From the NCBI GenBank assembly GCA_024276195.1, contig JAJRXR010000086.1, positions 1-61,555 of the forward strand: a DNA stretch of 61,555 nt, given 5' to 3'. Both the position numbers and the translations under genes were made by a program. Under the pieces are notes generated by a model. It saw only the letters and a program-made list of their open reading frames with translations, was not told the DNA's origin and made no database searches. This DNA is from Planctomycetota bacterium (GTDB taxonomy: Bacteria; Planctomycetota; Phycisphaerae; Phycisphaerales; UBA1924). Positions 7,749 through 14,917 of this stretch are shown here, in pieces (the first letter of the stretch is position 1; the number at the start of each line of letters is the position of its first letter).

Positions 7749-9115
7749 GCCCGCAGATGGAAACGTTCATCTCGCTGGACCTGCCCGCGATGCTCGCCGG
7801 CACGCTCGCGGCTCTCGCGTGCGCCCTGCTGGGCAACTTCCTCGTGCTGCGCCGCCAGGCGATGATGGGCGACGCGATCTCGCACGCGGTGCTGCCCGGG
7901 ATTGTGGTGGGGTTTCTGATCGCGGGCTCGCGTTCGACATGGCCGATTTTCCTCGGCGCCGGGGTCTCGGCGCTGGTGACGGTGATGATGATCAGCGCGC
8001 TGCGCCGGGTGGCGCGCGTCGAGGCGGGGGCGGCGATGGGGGTGTCGTTCTCGATCATGTTCGCTCTGGGTGTGCTGCTCATCGAGCAGTCCACAGCCCG
8101 GGGTGTGGATCTCGACGCCGGGTGTGTGCTGTATGGGCAGCTCGAGTACATCAACTGGTATCCACCCACGGACTGGGGCGAGTTCTGGAGCGCGGGGACG
8201 CTGGACTTGATCCCGCGACAGGTTGTGGTGCTGCTGGGCGCCGTGGGTGTGATCGCGCTGTTCGTCGGGGTGTTCTTCAAGGAACTCCGCATCACGACGT
8301 TCGACCCCGCCCACGCCTCGGCGATCGGGATCAACTCCGGGCTCATGGGCGCGGTGCTGATGACGCTCGTCGCGGGCGCCACCGTCGCCGCGTTCGAGGC
8401 GGTGGGTTCCATCCTCGTCATCGCGATGCTCATCACCCCGCCCGCGACGGCCCGCCTGCTCACGGATCGGTACTCGACGCAGATCCTGCTCAGCGTCGGT
8501 TTCGCCGTGGTGACGGGGGTGCTGGGCTATCTTGTGGGCGCGTTCCTCCCCTCGGCGCTCGGGTTCGAGGGCATGGCGCTGAACATCGCGGGAACCATGA
8601 CCATCGTCGGCGTGCTCATGCTTATCGGCGCGATCTTCGCCTCGCCCTCGCACGGCGTCATCGCCCGGGCCGTCCGCCGACGTCGCCTGGCGCGCCAGAT
8701 TGCCCGCGACGACATCCTCGCGCTGCTGTTCCGCCTCGAAGAGATCCGCCCGGATCACGCGATGCTCGACGACCAACTCCGCGAAGCGACGGGGCACACG
8801 CAGGCCCGGGCGGCGCTGCGCGAGCTGGTGAGCCGCGGGCACGTCGAGCGGACCAACAAGGGCTTGGCGCTGCGCGATTCCGGGCGCGCCCTGGCCCGAG
8901 GTGTGGTCCGCTCGCACCGCCTCTGGGAGTCGTGGCTTGTCGATACGCTCGGGCTGCGGGCGGACCACGTCCACCAGACGGCCGAGCGACTCGAGCACCT
9001 GCGCGACGCCGGTCGCCCGATCGAACCGGGCGAGCCCGGGCGCGAGTTCGACCCGCATGACCGCCCGATCCCGGACCGGGACGACCCGGAGACGCCCCGG
9101 AGCGGCCGCGAATAA
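7745..9115 (+). CDS. Second metal ABC permease with fused DtxR/MntR-like regulator domains
   Basis: Also 456 residues and overlapping the previous stop by 4 bp (ATGA). The permease core (residues about 10-300) shows MMGDAISHAVLPGIVVGF. After a basic linker comes a winged-helix-like region (REATGHTQARAALRELVSRGHVER) and the MntR-like sensor segment SHRLWESWLVDTLGLRADHV. This is followed by AERLEH, a match to the ExxEH metal-ligand motif of MntR. The tail has DPHDRPIPD, resembling the CPHGxPIP motif at the end of the same domain in DtxR-family repressors. Sensor residues are thus better kept than in the first permease. The pair probably forms a heterodimeric membrane channel with two cytoplasmic sensor modules. 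Confidence 0.88.
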   Translation: MSPQMETFISLDLPAMLAGTLAALACALLGNFLVLRRQAMMGDAISHAVLPGIVVGFLIAGSRSTWPIFLGAGVSALVTVMMISALRRVARVEAGAAMGVSFSIMFALGVLLIEQSTARGVDLDAGCVLYGQLEYINWYPPTDWGEFWSAGTLDLIPRQVVVLLGAVGVIALFVGVFFKELRITTFDPAHASAIGINSGLMGAVLMTLVAGATVAAFEAVGSILVIAMLITPPATARLLTDRYSTQILLSVGFAVVTGVLGYLVGAFLPSALGFEGMALNIAGTMTIVGVLMLIGAIFASPSHGVIARAVRRRRLARQIARDDILALLFRLEEIRPDHAMLDDQLREATGHTQARAALRELVSRGHVERTNKGLALRDSGRALARGVVRSHRLWESWLVDTLGLRADHVHQTAERLEHLRDAGRPIEPGEPGREFDPHDRPIPDRDDPETPRSGRE

Positions 9116-9201
9116 GCGCGTGCTCAGCGTTGGCGCCGGCGTGTAGAATATGCAATGAGCTGACCCGATCTGCTCTGAGCCCTTGCCCAAGAGGAGGCGC
9201 G

Positions 9202-9429
9202 ATGCCACGCTACGAATACCGGTGTGAACAAGCTGACGACCAGACGGTCGAGGTCGAGCACGCGATGAGCGAGCGTCTGGACTCGTGGGGGCAGGTGTGC
9301 GAGCGCGCGGGGATCGACCCCGGGGCGACGCCGCTGGAGGCGCCGGTGGAGAAGATCGTCTCCCTGCCCGCGATCGGGGGCGCCAAGCCAGAGGCTGGGC
9401 CTGGCCCGTGTGGGTCGGGGTGCGGGTGA
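9202..9429 (+). CDS. Small FmdB-like protein with a degenerate zinc ribbon
   Basis: 75 residues behind a strong GAGGAGG site. It begins MPRYEYRCEQ, like the FmdB/CxxC regulatory-protein family (MPIYEYRCxxCG). The second Cys of the first knuckle is missing, and the only other cysteines are one in GQVCERAG and two in the last residues (GPCGSGCG). The middle keeps the SER.D.W pattern and the VEKIVSLPAI segment of planctomycete members. The function of the family is poorly known; a complete zinc ribbon is unlikely here. Confidence 0.7.
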   Translation: MPRYEYRCEQADDQTVEVEHAMSERLDSWGQVCERAGIDPGATPLEAPVEKIVSLPAIGGAKPEAGPGPCGSGCG

Positions 9430-9454
9430 CACCCGCACGGATAAACGCACTCGC

Positions 9455-10087
9455 TTACTCAGCAAGCAGTGATTCGACCGGCGTGATCACGGGCTCTGGC
9501 TCTGGCTCTGGCTCGGGCGGGCGGAGGCCCAGCAGTTCGTCCACTTCGCCATCCCCGCCTCGTCTTCGCGCAGCGAGGTCAATCAGCTCCGGGCCTTTGC
9601 GGATCGTTGAGAGCGTGAGCCAGTCGGGCAGGGAGTAGATGTCGGGCCTGCCGCGCCGCCAGGCGTCGAGGATGTAGGCGCCCTCGGTTGGTTGATCGGA
9701 AAGGACCTGCTGCACTGAGCCGAGCGCCGGGTCAAACACCAGCACGGCGTGGTGCTCGCCCTTGACACCCCGGTTGATCGTCAGGCCCCAAGCCTCCCAG
9801 CCGACATCGGCGCAGTCGCCCGCGACGCCGTCGTAGACCTGGTCGCGCCACTGGTAGCACAACCCCCGGTTCTTGCCCTCGAACCAGTTGACCGCGACGT
9901 TGCCCGTCCAGCCCGCGTGCCAGCGGGCGTTCGGGTCGGCGTAGGCCTCGTCGATCGTGCGATCGAGGGCGCTGGCGATGGTCGCCAGCTCGTCGTGCTG
10001 GATGGTCTTGATGTCGATCGGGCGCGTCGAGGCGCACCCGGTCAGGAGCAGGGCGAGTGCGCACAGGATGAGCGGACGAAAGGGCAT
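9455..10087 (-). CDS. Lipoprotein of unknown function
   Basis: About 210 residues. The signal sequence ends in the lipobox LLLTGC, so it is probably membrane-anchored outside the cytoplasm. The mature part has WHAGWTGNVAVNWFEGKNRGLCYQWRDQVYDG, and a conserved-looking Cys/His/Asp set (GLCYQW; GEHHAVLVFDP; DAWRRG) that recalls papain-like or transglutaminase-like folds; this is only an impression. The C-terminus is a PEPEPEPE stretch. A GTG 6 nt upstream of the chosen ATG is the alternative start. Convergent with the FmdB-like gene. Confidence 0.75.
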   Translation of the reverse strand: MPFRPLILCALALLLTGCASTRPIDIKTIQHDELATIASALDRTIDEAYADPNARWHAGWTGNVAVNWFEGKNRGLCYQWRDQVYDGVAGDCADVGWEAWGLTINRGVKGEHHAVLVFDPALGSVQQVLSDQPTEGAYILDAWRRGRPDIYSLPDWLTLSTIRKGPELIDLAARRRGGDGEVDELLGLRPPEPEPEPEPVITPVESLLAE

Positions 10088-10181
10088 GGGCACATCATGG
10101 GCGAAAACCGGGACCGATGCCAGGACCGAGAACAGGAAACCAGTCCGAGCCCGGAGCGCAAGCGACTTGGGAAAGCATTCT

Positions 10182-10244
10182 CCCGTGGTCGCTGGCGCTC
10201 CCCGGCTCCGAAAGACCGAGCCGGGGAGCGCCAGCGACCACGGG
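10182..10244. repeat. REP-like inverted repeat, 27-bp perfect arms
   Basis: Two 27-nt arms (10182-10208 and 10218-10244) pair perfectly around a 9-nt loop. The right-arm core reads GAGCCGGGGAGCGCCAGCGA. A diverged single copy (GAGCCCGGAGCGCAAGCGAC) lies just to the left near 10147. Related copies occur at 36739 and 37856, and more distantly at 23484. It sits a few bases beyond the stop of the DUF2892 gene and could also end transcription of that minus-strand operon, though no T tract follows. Confidence 0.85.
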
Positions 10245-10250
10245 GGGCCC

Positions 10251-10472
10251 CTATTCCGCCGCTTTGAGTTTGCAGGTGCTCATGCCGCAGATCTTGTACG
10301 CCGGGCAGAAGCCGACGAGGGCGGTGACGAGCAGGACGATGCCGACAATCCCGGCGCCGATGCCGAGGATGGCGCCGTCCATCGCGCCGAGCCAGAAAAT
10401 CGCCGCAGCGATCAGCCCACCGCCGAGGACGAGGCGGATGATCCGGTCGATCGAGCCTTCGTTGGGTTTCAT
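10251..10472 (-). CDS. DUF2892 (YgaP-like) membrane protein
   Basis: 73 residues. The start MKPNEGSIDRIIRLVLGGGL and the tail TALVGFCPAYKICGMSTC are diagnostic of DUF2892, a two-helix membrane module found alone or at the end of rhodanese YgaP. The paired cysteines in the tail may be redox-active. Its ATG overlaps the stop of the upstream zinc-ribbon gene (ATGA). The first 31 codons are repeated almost exactly in the chimeric gene about 0.9 kb away. Confidence 0.9.
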   Translation of the reverse strand: MKPNEGSIDRIIRLVLGGGLIAAAIFWLGAMDGAILGIGAGIVGIVLLVTALVGFCPAYKICGMSTCKLKAAE

Positions 10473-10579
10473 GGTGAGTTTCCTTGTGAGGAGCGTGATT
10501 CTAGACGGGCTCCGTAGCCGCACTCGTGGCAGGTGGGGGAGTCGGCGAGGTCGTAGGCGCATTGGGGGCAGAGGCCGCG
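10380..10579. repeat. 200-bp direct repeat, copy 2 (other copy at 11294-11493)
   Basis: This stretch holds the 5' half of the DUF2892 gene and the 3' end of a zinc-ribbon gene. It is repeated without gaps at 11294-11493, with roughly 10% differences by eye. The left edge of the homology is a CATCGCG shared with phhA, where the other copy switches to phhA sequence. Confidence 0.9.
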
Positions 10580-11233
10580 GCGGCGGCGGAGGGTCCGCCT
10601 TGCAGCGAAGGGGGACCAGATGAGGAGTGTCCAGGCGGATCCGTAGATCAGCGTGTTGAGCGTGAATCCAAGGGGGATCGGTCGGATGGGTAGTGGGATA
10701 GTGACCGGGGCTTGGGAGTACATGATCCCACTGGAGATGCTCCATTGCTCTTCGATCTGGATGCCCGGCGGTGACGGGGCACTGTTCGATGCGCTTTCAA
10801 GAAAGCCCGTCACGTTCGTACGGGACACGAGGGATCGCATCGGGAACCCATACACGCGATAATCCGAGAGCCGAGAGAGCGGGGAATGACTTGGCAATGA
10901 CACGCGCATCCATCCCGGAACCTCAACGGTTCGACTCGGGATGGAGACCTGTCGTCCGCCGTCGAACTTCTCGTACGCCCAATTACGGGCTTGGGCGTGG
11001 ACTTGATAGAAAGCAACTGGTCCTCCAAGCATTCCCTCGCCCCACATGTCTTGTTCGGCAAAGCTGAGGTTGACATGCTCAGAACCGGTGTGCCAGGCCG
11101 TAGAGATCCAGTCGCGACCGTCAGCAACGCAGATACCCCACGCAACAAAGAGAGTTGTCGCCGCTCCCAGAAAGATGAAAAAAGACACCCGCAGCAGCGT
11201 TCGCAGCGGGTGTCTTGGTACCAGCGATATCAC
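10469..11233 (-). CDS. Zinc-ribbon membrane protein, copy 2
   Basis: 254 residues. One N-terminal helix (VSFFIFLGAATTLFVAWGI), a roughly 150-residue extracytoplasmic part, a second helix near the end (FTLNTLIYGSAWTLLIW), and a cytoplasmic tail with the ribbon CPQCAYDL...CHECGYG. The last 35 codons and the following DUF2892 start lie in a 200-bp repeat shared with the next zinc-ribbon gene, while the bodies of the two proteins are clearly different. Function unknown. The body is richer in A/T than the neighbouring core genes. Confidence 0.8.
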   Translation of the reverse strand: MISLVPRHPLRTLLRVSFFIFLGAATTLFVAWGICVADGRDWISTAWHTGSEHVNLSFAEQDMWGEGMLGGPVAFYQVHAQARNWAYEKFDGGRQVSIPSRTVEVPGWMRVSLPSHSPLSRLSDYRVYGFPMRSLVSRTNVTGFLESASNSAPSPPGIQIEEQWSISSGIMYSQAPVTIPLPIRPIPLGFTLNTLIYGSAWTLLIWSPFAARRTLRRRRGLCPQCAYDLADSPTCHECGYGARLESRSSQGNSP

Positions 11234-11245
11234 GGCTTTCTGCCC

Positions 11246-11386
11246 CTACACCGTCGCCTTCGCCTCATCCAGCACCCGCTCGGCGTACTTGGTCATCGCG
11301 CCGAGCCAGAAAATCGCCGCAGCGATCAGCCCGCCGCCAAGGACGAAGCGGATGATCCGGTCGATCGAGCCTTCGTTGGGTTTCAT
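11246..11386 (-). pseudogene. Chimeric ORF: DUF2892 N-terminus joined in frame to the phhA C-terminus
   Basis: 46 codons. The first 31 are the DUF2892 start (MKPNEGSIDRIIRFVLGGGL, ending WLGAM), and the rest is TKYAERVLDEAKATV, matching the end of phenylalanine hydroxylase (AMTKYAERVLDEAKAAV). The switch lies at CGCGATG, 7 nt present in both parents. The stop is TAG where intact phhA has TGA. The ORF keeps a start, an upstream AAGGAG-like site and one hydrophobic helix, so it could be translated, but it is a recombination product rather than a normal gene. Confidence 0.85.
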
Positions 11387-12174
11387 GGTGAGTCTCCTTG
11401 TGAGGAGCGTGATTCTAGACTGGCGCCGAAGCCGCACTCGGGGCAAGTGGGGGTGTCGGCGAGGTCGTAGGCGCATTGGGGGCAGAGGCCGCGCCGGTCT
11501 CTGAACCGTCGTCGAAGCCCTCGGTGTGTAGCACGGGTACCAGAGACAAGCCCCCACCAAGTGGCAGCGAAAACCAACGAGTTCACGAAGAGACCACGCC
11601 AGATCGGCATCATTGGCACTTCATCATCCAGGACAGGGAGGGCTGGCGACCAGCCGAGCCGTTCGACAGGACCGGCGTTGCGATACCTAAAGCTCGGGTC
11701 GTCGAGAGTCCACACTTGGGCCTTCAGTGCGCGAAGCGGCAGTCCTGTCGCGTAGACATCCACCTCGCGAGAGATGGTGACGTCTGGTTCAACGGGGGCC
11801 GTATTGTTGATCGGAATCGGAGAGTGCTGGAGCGTCACTCCATCGGTTAGCGCCAACCGTAGTTCGGTCGATGCCCAAAACGGGATCTGTGCGGTGGGGA
11901 ACGCGCGTCTTTTCATCGCAAGTGGATCGAAAGTTGATGAATGGAAGCGTGAGTTCGATAAGCTGCAACGGGTGAACGCAGGTGAATAGGCGATGCCACC
12001 CCTGATCTCGTCATCCCGCTGAAACTCACGGTTGAATATCTGTATACCACCGAAAGCGAGCCACGAACCAACGGCAACCAGGTAAGTGGTCAGAACGCCG
12101 AGCAAGAGGTAAATGGCTGCTCGTGCCATGTAGCCAGTAGAGTTGCGAGAGAGAAGTCGCATCGTGCTCGGCAC
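11383..12174 (-). CDS. Zinc-ribbon membrane protein, copy 1
   Basis: 263 residues if the GTG directly behind the phhA stop is used; an ATG 12 nt later is the alternative. N-terminal helix (AAIYLLLGVLTTYLVAVGSWLAF), extracytoplasmic middle, second helix (GLFVNSLVFAATWWGLVS), Arg-rich stretch and the ribbon CPQCAYDL...CPECGFG. The tail is nearly identical to copy 2 (ending LESRSSQGDSP against LESRSSQGNSP), while the remaining 220 residues show no obvious alignment. It probably entered behind phhA as a cassette. Confidence 0.8.
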   Translation of the reverse strand: MPSTMRLLSRNSTGYMARAAIYLLLGVLTTYLVAVGSWLAFGGIQIFNREFQRDDEIRGGIAYSPAFTRCSLSNSRFHSSTFDPLAMKRRAFPTAQIPFWASTELRLALTDGVTLQHSPIPINNTAPVEPDVTISREVDVYATGLPLRALKAQVWTLDDPSFRYRNAGPVERLGWSPALPVLDDEVPMMPIWRGLFVNSLVFAATWWGLVSGTRATHRGLRRRFRDRRGLCPQCAYDLADTPTCPECGFGASLESRSSQGDSP

Positions 12175-13080
12175 TCACACCGCCGCCTTCGCCTCGTCCA
12201 GCACCCGCTCGGCGTACTTGGTCATCGCGTCCCGCAGCTGCTCGAAGCTCTCGAGCACGTACAGGATCGGCTGGTACTTGTCGATCTCGAACGTCGTCTC
12301 GCAGACGCGCTCCAGATCGAACGGGCGGCGTTCGACCTGGCCCTTGCCGGTTCCTTCGGGGGCTTCGAGGCAGTGCTTGGCCTCGCCGTGGCTCGAGACG
12401 AGTCCCGAGCCGTAGATCTTGAGGCGGTTGTCTTCCTTGATGAGCCCGAACTCGACGGTGAACCAGAAGAGGCGGGCGAGGCGTTCGATGTGCTTCGCGT
12501 CGTCGGTGTGCAGCGCGGCCTTGCCGTAGGTCTGCAGGAAGTCGGCAAAAACCGGGTCGGCGTGCAGGGGTACATGCCCGAAGACATCGTGGAAGATGTC
12601 CGGCTCGGGCAGGTAGTCCATTTTTTCGCGCGGGCGGATGATGACGGTCGTGGGGAACTCACGCTGCGCCAGGCACGCGAAGAACGCCTTGGCGGGCAGA
12701 TACCCCGGCACCCCCCGGCTCTGCCACCCCGTCAGCGGGCGCAGATACTCGTTGATGCCCTTGATCGTCTTGCCCGGGTCGTTCGGGTCGGGCTGCTCGC
12801 CAAAGAGCATCGGGACGCGATCGGAGACCAGGCGGATCGCCCTGAGCCCGTCGATAAAGGTGTTCGAGGCCTGTTGCTCGAGCACCTCCCAGCGCTGCTC
12901 GTACATCTCCTTCCAGACCGCGTGGTTCTCAGCGGTGTACCGGTCGTACATCTGGGTGACGTAGAAGCCCTCGGTCACGATCTGGTCGGCGGATTGGCCC
13001 TCGGTCGCGTCCGCCGCAGCCTGGGCGCGGTCGAAATCGGCGCCGTCGATGATGTTGTTGTAGCTGATGTCCTTGCGCAC
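12175..13080 (-). CDS. phhA: Phenylalanine 4-hydroxylase
   Basis: 301 residues. GTG start with AAGGAGG 8 nt upstream. It is a bacterial pterin-dependent monooxygenase converting phenylalanine to tyrosine with tetrahydrobiopterin and O2. The non-haem iron site is visible: His164 and His169 in DIFHDVFGHVPL, and Glu210 in FTVEFGL. The pterin-loop region and SSHGEAKHC are also present. The last 18 codons are duplicated downstream in the chimeric ORF (two differences besides the stop codon). It transcribes away from the DUF2470-like gene, which lies upstream in the same direction about 95 nt away. Confidence 0.95.
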   Translation of the reverse strand: MRKDISYNNIIDGADFDRAQAAADATEGQSADQIVTEGFYVTQMYDRYTAENHAVWKEMYEQRWEVLEQQASNTFIDGLRAIRLVSDRVPMLFGEQPDPNDPGKTIKGINEYLRPLTGWQSRGVPGYLPAKAFFACLAQREFPTTVIIRPREKMDYLPEPDIFHDVFGHVPLHADPVFADFLQTYGKAALHTDDAKHIERLARLFWFTVEFGLIKEDNRLKIYGSGLVSSHGEAKHCLEAPEGTGKGQVERRPFDLERVCETTFEIDKYQPILYVLESFEQLRDAMTKYAERVLDEAKAAV

Positions 13081-13174
13081 GGGCCGCCTCCTTGCCTGGT
13101 GGCGTTGGGGCCATCTGGATCTTCCAGTCCAGTATACGAGCGCCGCAGCGTGACGGTTGAAGCGAGATTCTCGC

Positions 13175-13810
13175 TCAGGCGCCCCGGAGCAGGGCCTCTA
13201 TCGTCCTCGCGATCGCGTCGGCGTCCTCCCCGGGCGACTCGAACTCGCCCCGGATCACGCCCACGCCCCCGCGCACGTCGAACCCGCAGGGGTCGCACGC
13301 CACCGCGAGCGGCTCGTCCACATCAAGACCGGTCAGGGCGAGCACGCCCTTTCGCAGTGCCGCGCGGTCGGCGTTGAGCAGGCGGAGCAGGCGCCCCTCG
13401 TCGGCGCGGATCGGGTTGGGCGCCATGAGATCCTCGCCGGGCATCACGCTGTCGCTTGTTCGGGCGGTCTCGATGCGCGCCCTGGCCCAGCGCCCCAGCG
13501 AGCGCCGCCCGTGGGCCGCGATGAAGCGGTCGCACACAAACGCGGTCTCGGGGTCGATCTCTTCGAGCGAGAGCAGCAGTTGCAGCGAGGTGTCCGCGGC
13601 GCCGGGCAGCTCCTCCTCGGGCACATGCAGCACCGATTGCGACGCGCCAAGCTCCGCGGGCGTCAGCTCGAGAATGAGCGAGCCGTCGGCGGGGTCGATG
13701 ATGAATCGCCGGCGATGGACGGCGCCGTCGGTGTCGAGCGCGCCCTCGCGGTACTGGCGCAGCGTCCGCTGCGCTCGGTCGATCGCGGGATGGTCAGTCT
13801 CCTGGCTCAT
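13175..13810 (-). CDS. Protein resembling PNPOx-fold/DUF2470 haem-utilisation proteins
   Basis: 211 residues, no signal peptide. N-terminal HPAIDRAQRTLRQY and a beta-rich middle recall the pyridoxamine-5'-phosphate oxidase-like fold. The C-terminal part (LRLLNADRAALRKGVLALTG, DPCGFDVRGGVGVIRGEF) looks like DUF2470 found in HugZ/HutZ-like proteins and in stand-alone pyridoxamine-oxidase relatives. The haem-binding His of that family is not evident. The family call is moderate and the function unknown. Confidence 0.6.
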   Translation of the reverse strand: MSQETDHPAIDRAQRTLRQYREGALDTDGAVHRRRFIIDPADGSLILELTPAELGASQSVLHVPEEELPGAADTSLQLLLSLEEIDPETAFVCDRFIAAHGRRSLGRWARARIETARTSDSVMPGEDLMAPNPIRADEGRLLRLLNADRAALRKGVLALTGLDVDEPLAVACDPCGFDVRGGVGVIRGEFESPGEDADAIARTIEALLRGA

Positions 13811-13870
13811 ACCCAAGTGTGGGGGCGCCGGGGAGCCGGGGCAAGCGGGTGAGGGGTGTGGACCTCTAAA

Positions 13871-13902
13871 AAGGGCACGGGGCCGGCGCTGTGGCCGGCC
13901 CC
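13871..13902 (-). terminator. Rho-independent terminator of the H1-like gene
   Basis: GGGGCCGG and CCGGCCCC (13879-13886 and 13895-13902) form a perfect 8-bp stem with an 8-nt loop. On the minus strand it is followed after GTGCCC by a run of T. It lies about 60 nt past the stop of the lysine-rich gene. Confidence 0.75.
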
Positions 13903-13964
13903 GAAAGTCAACGATGTTCCGCAGACGGGTCCGTGGACCCGACCGGAGATAAAGAGCGCCCGCC

Positions 13965-14342
13965 TTAGCGGCGGGTCGCACGCCTCCGTGCCTTCTTGCG
14001 GGTGGCCTTCTTGCGGGTGGCCTTCTTGCGGGTGGCCTTCTTGCGAGTGGCCTTCTTGCGGGTGGCCTTCTTGCGAGTGGCCTTCTTGCGGGTGGCCTTC
14101 TTGCGGGTGGCCTTCTTGCGAGTGGCCTTCTTGCGGGTGGCCTTCTTGCGGGTGGCCTTCTTGCGAGTCGCCTTCTTACGGGTGGCCTTCTTACGGGTCT
14201 TCTTGCGAGTCGCCTTCTTGCGAGTCGCTTTCTTACGGGTGGCCTTCTTACGGGTGGCCTTCTTGCGGGTCTTCTTGCGAGTGGCCTTCTTGCGAGTCGC
14301 TTTCTTGCGGCTCGCTTTCTTTCGGGTCTTCTTCTTCGCCAT
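13965..14342 (-). CDS. Lysine/arginine-rich histone H1-like DNA-binding protein
   Basis: 125 residues, nearly all K, R, A and T: MAKKKTRKKASRKK, then about 20 repeats of the pentad KKATR, with two shortened to KKTR. GAGGAG precedes the ATG. Such tails are like the C-terminal domain of histone H1 and bacterial counterparts (AlgP, chlamydial Hc2, planctomycete and myxobacterial H1-like proteins). They condense DNA or tune nucleoid structure. No globular domain is attached, so it is a stand-alone tail. The gene is a 15-bp tandem repeat and is expected to vary in length between strains. Confidence 0.88.
   Translation of the reverse strand: MAKKKTRKKASRKKATRKKATRKKTRKKATRKKATRKKATRKKATRKKTRKKATRKKATRKKATRKKATRKKATRKKATRKKATRKKATRKKATRKKATRKKATRKKATRKKATRKKARRRATRR
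13985..14330. repeat. 15-bp coding tandem repeat (KKATR units)
   Basis: On the plus strand the unit reads GGTGGCCTTCTTGCG with small variants (GGTGGCC/AGTGGCC/AGTCGCC, TTGCG/TTACG). About 20 units plus two 12-bp ones make up almost the whole H1-like gene. Both length classes are multiples of three, so slippage would change protein length and not frame. Confidence 0.9.
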
Positions 14343-14917
14343 GGTGTGGTCTCCTCGGTTGGGTACCAGTGTTGGTCGGTCTCAATCAGAACATCGTGGA
14401 AGTGCCCGTCACAACAAACCGTATCGGTATCTGTTTACACACCGCTTGAGTCAAGCGGGCTGATCTTGCGCGGATCGTTGATCAACATGACGATCACCAT
14501 ACCGAGATCAACCAGCGTGTGCAGCGCACAGGGCGTGCTGGCGCGTGCATGAGGCGCGGTGTGACAGCGCCGATCTGCGCGATGCGCATCGCCAACGCGC
14601 TCGGCGTTCGCGCTCTCACGAACACATGCGCGACTGAATCGGACGCGCCGCGACCGGGCGCGCCGGGTGTGTTGGCGCGCAGACACACCCGGCGCGGTTC
14701 TTGCGCACGATTGCGGGTTTCGTGTGAGATCGCGTGTGTTGCGCGTGTGTTCGGGGCAGTTGCGTCGTGTTTGTTGCGCGCAGTTGGGCGCCGTTGGCGT
14801 CGAGATCATGTCTGAGAGCGCCCAATCGGCATAACCGACAGGCTCGCGCATCGACGTGTGTCGTTCCTAGACTGCGCCCAGATCAGATGCTGATTCGGAA
14901 CAGATCAAGGAGTGATG
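14343..14917. other. Intergenic region with strong CG/GCGCG bias, no convincing gene
   Basis: 575 nt between the H1-like gene and the M16 gene, which are divergent. No ORF here has a coding look. The stretch 14550-14820 is unusually rich in GCGC, GTGT and CGCG steps. It contains a perfect 14-bp inverted repeat at 14659-14672/14683-14696 (arm CGCGCCGGGTGTGT, loop TGGCGCGCAG). No T tract follows, so it is not a simple terminator. A structured leader RNA or protein-binding region is possible. Confidence 0.6.

Noticed and set aside
10915-10950. tRNA-like T-arm (GGTTCGACTC) near the zinc-ribbon gene
   Set aside because: No cloverleaf can be formed around it and it lies inside a coding frame; no tRNA gene was found in the window to act as an attachment site.
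13985-14330. Possible CRISPR array
   Set aside because: The units are 15-bp and contiguous with no unique spacers, and no cas genes are present; they encode a protein repeat.
13996-14463. Plus-strand ORF of VAFLR repeats opposite the H1-like gene
   Set aside because: It is the mirror frame of the KKATR tandem repeat; the minus-strand frame has the ribosome site, terminator and a known protein type.
14435-14851. Minus-strand ORF of 138 codons in the H1/M16 gap
   Set aside because: No ribosome site, Arg/Thr-rich biased composition and no recognisable motif; probably an accidental frame in a CG-rich region.
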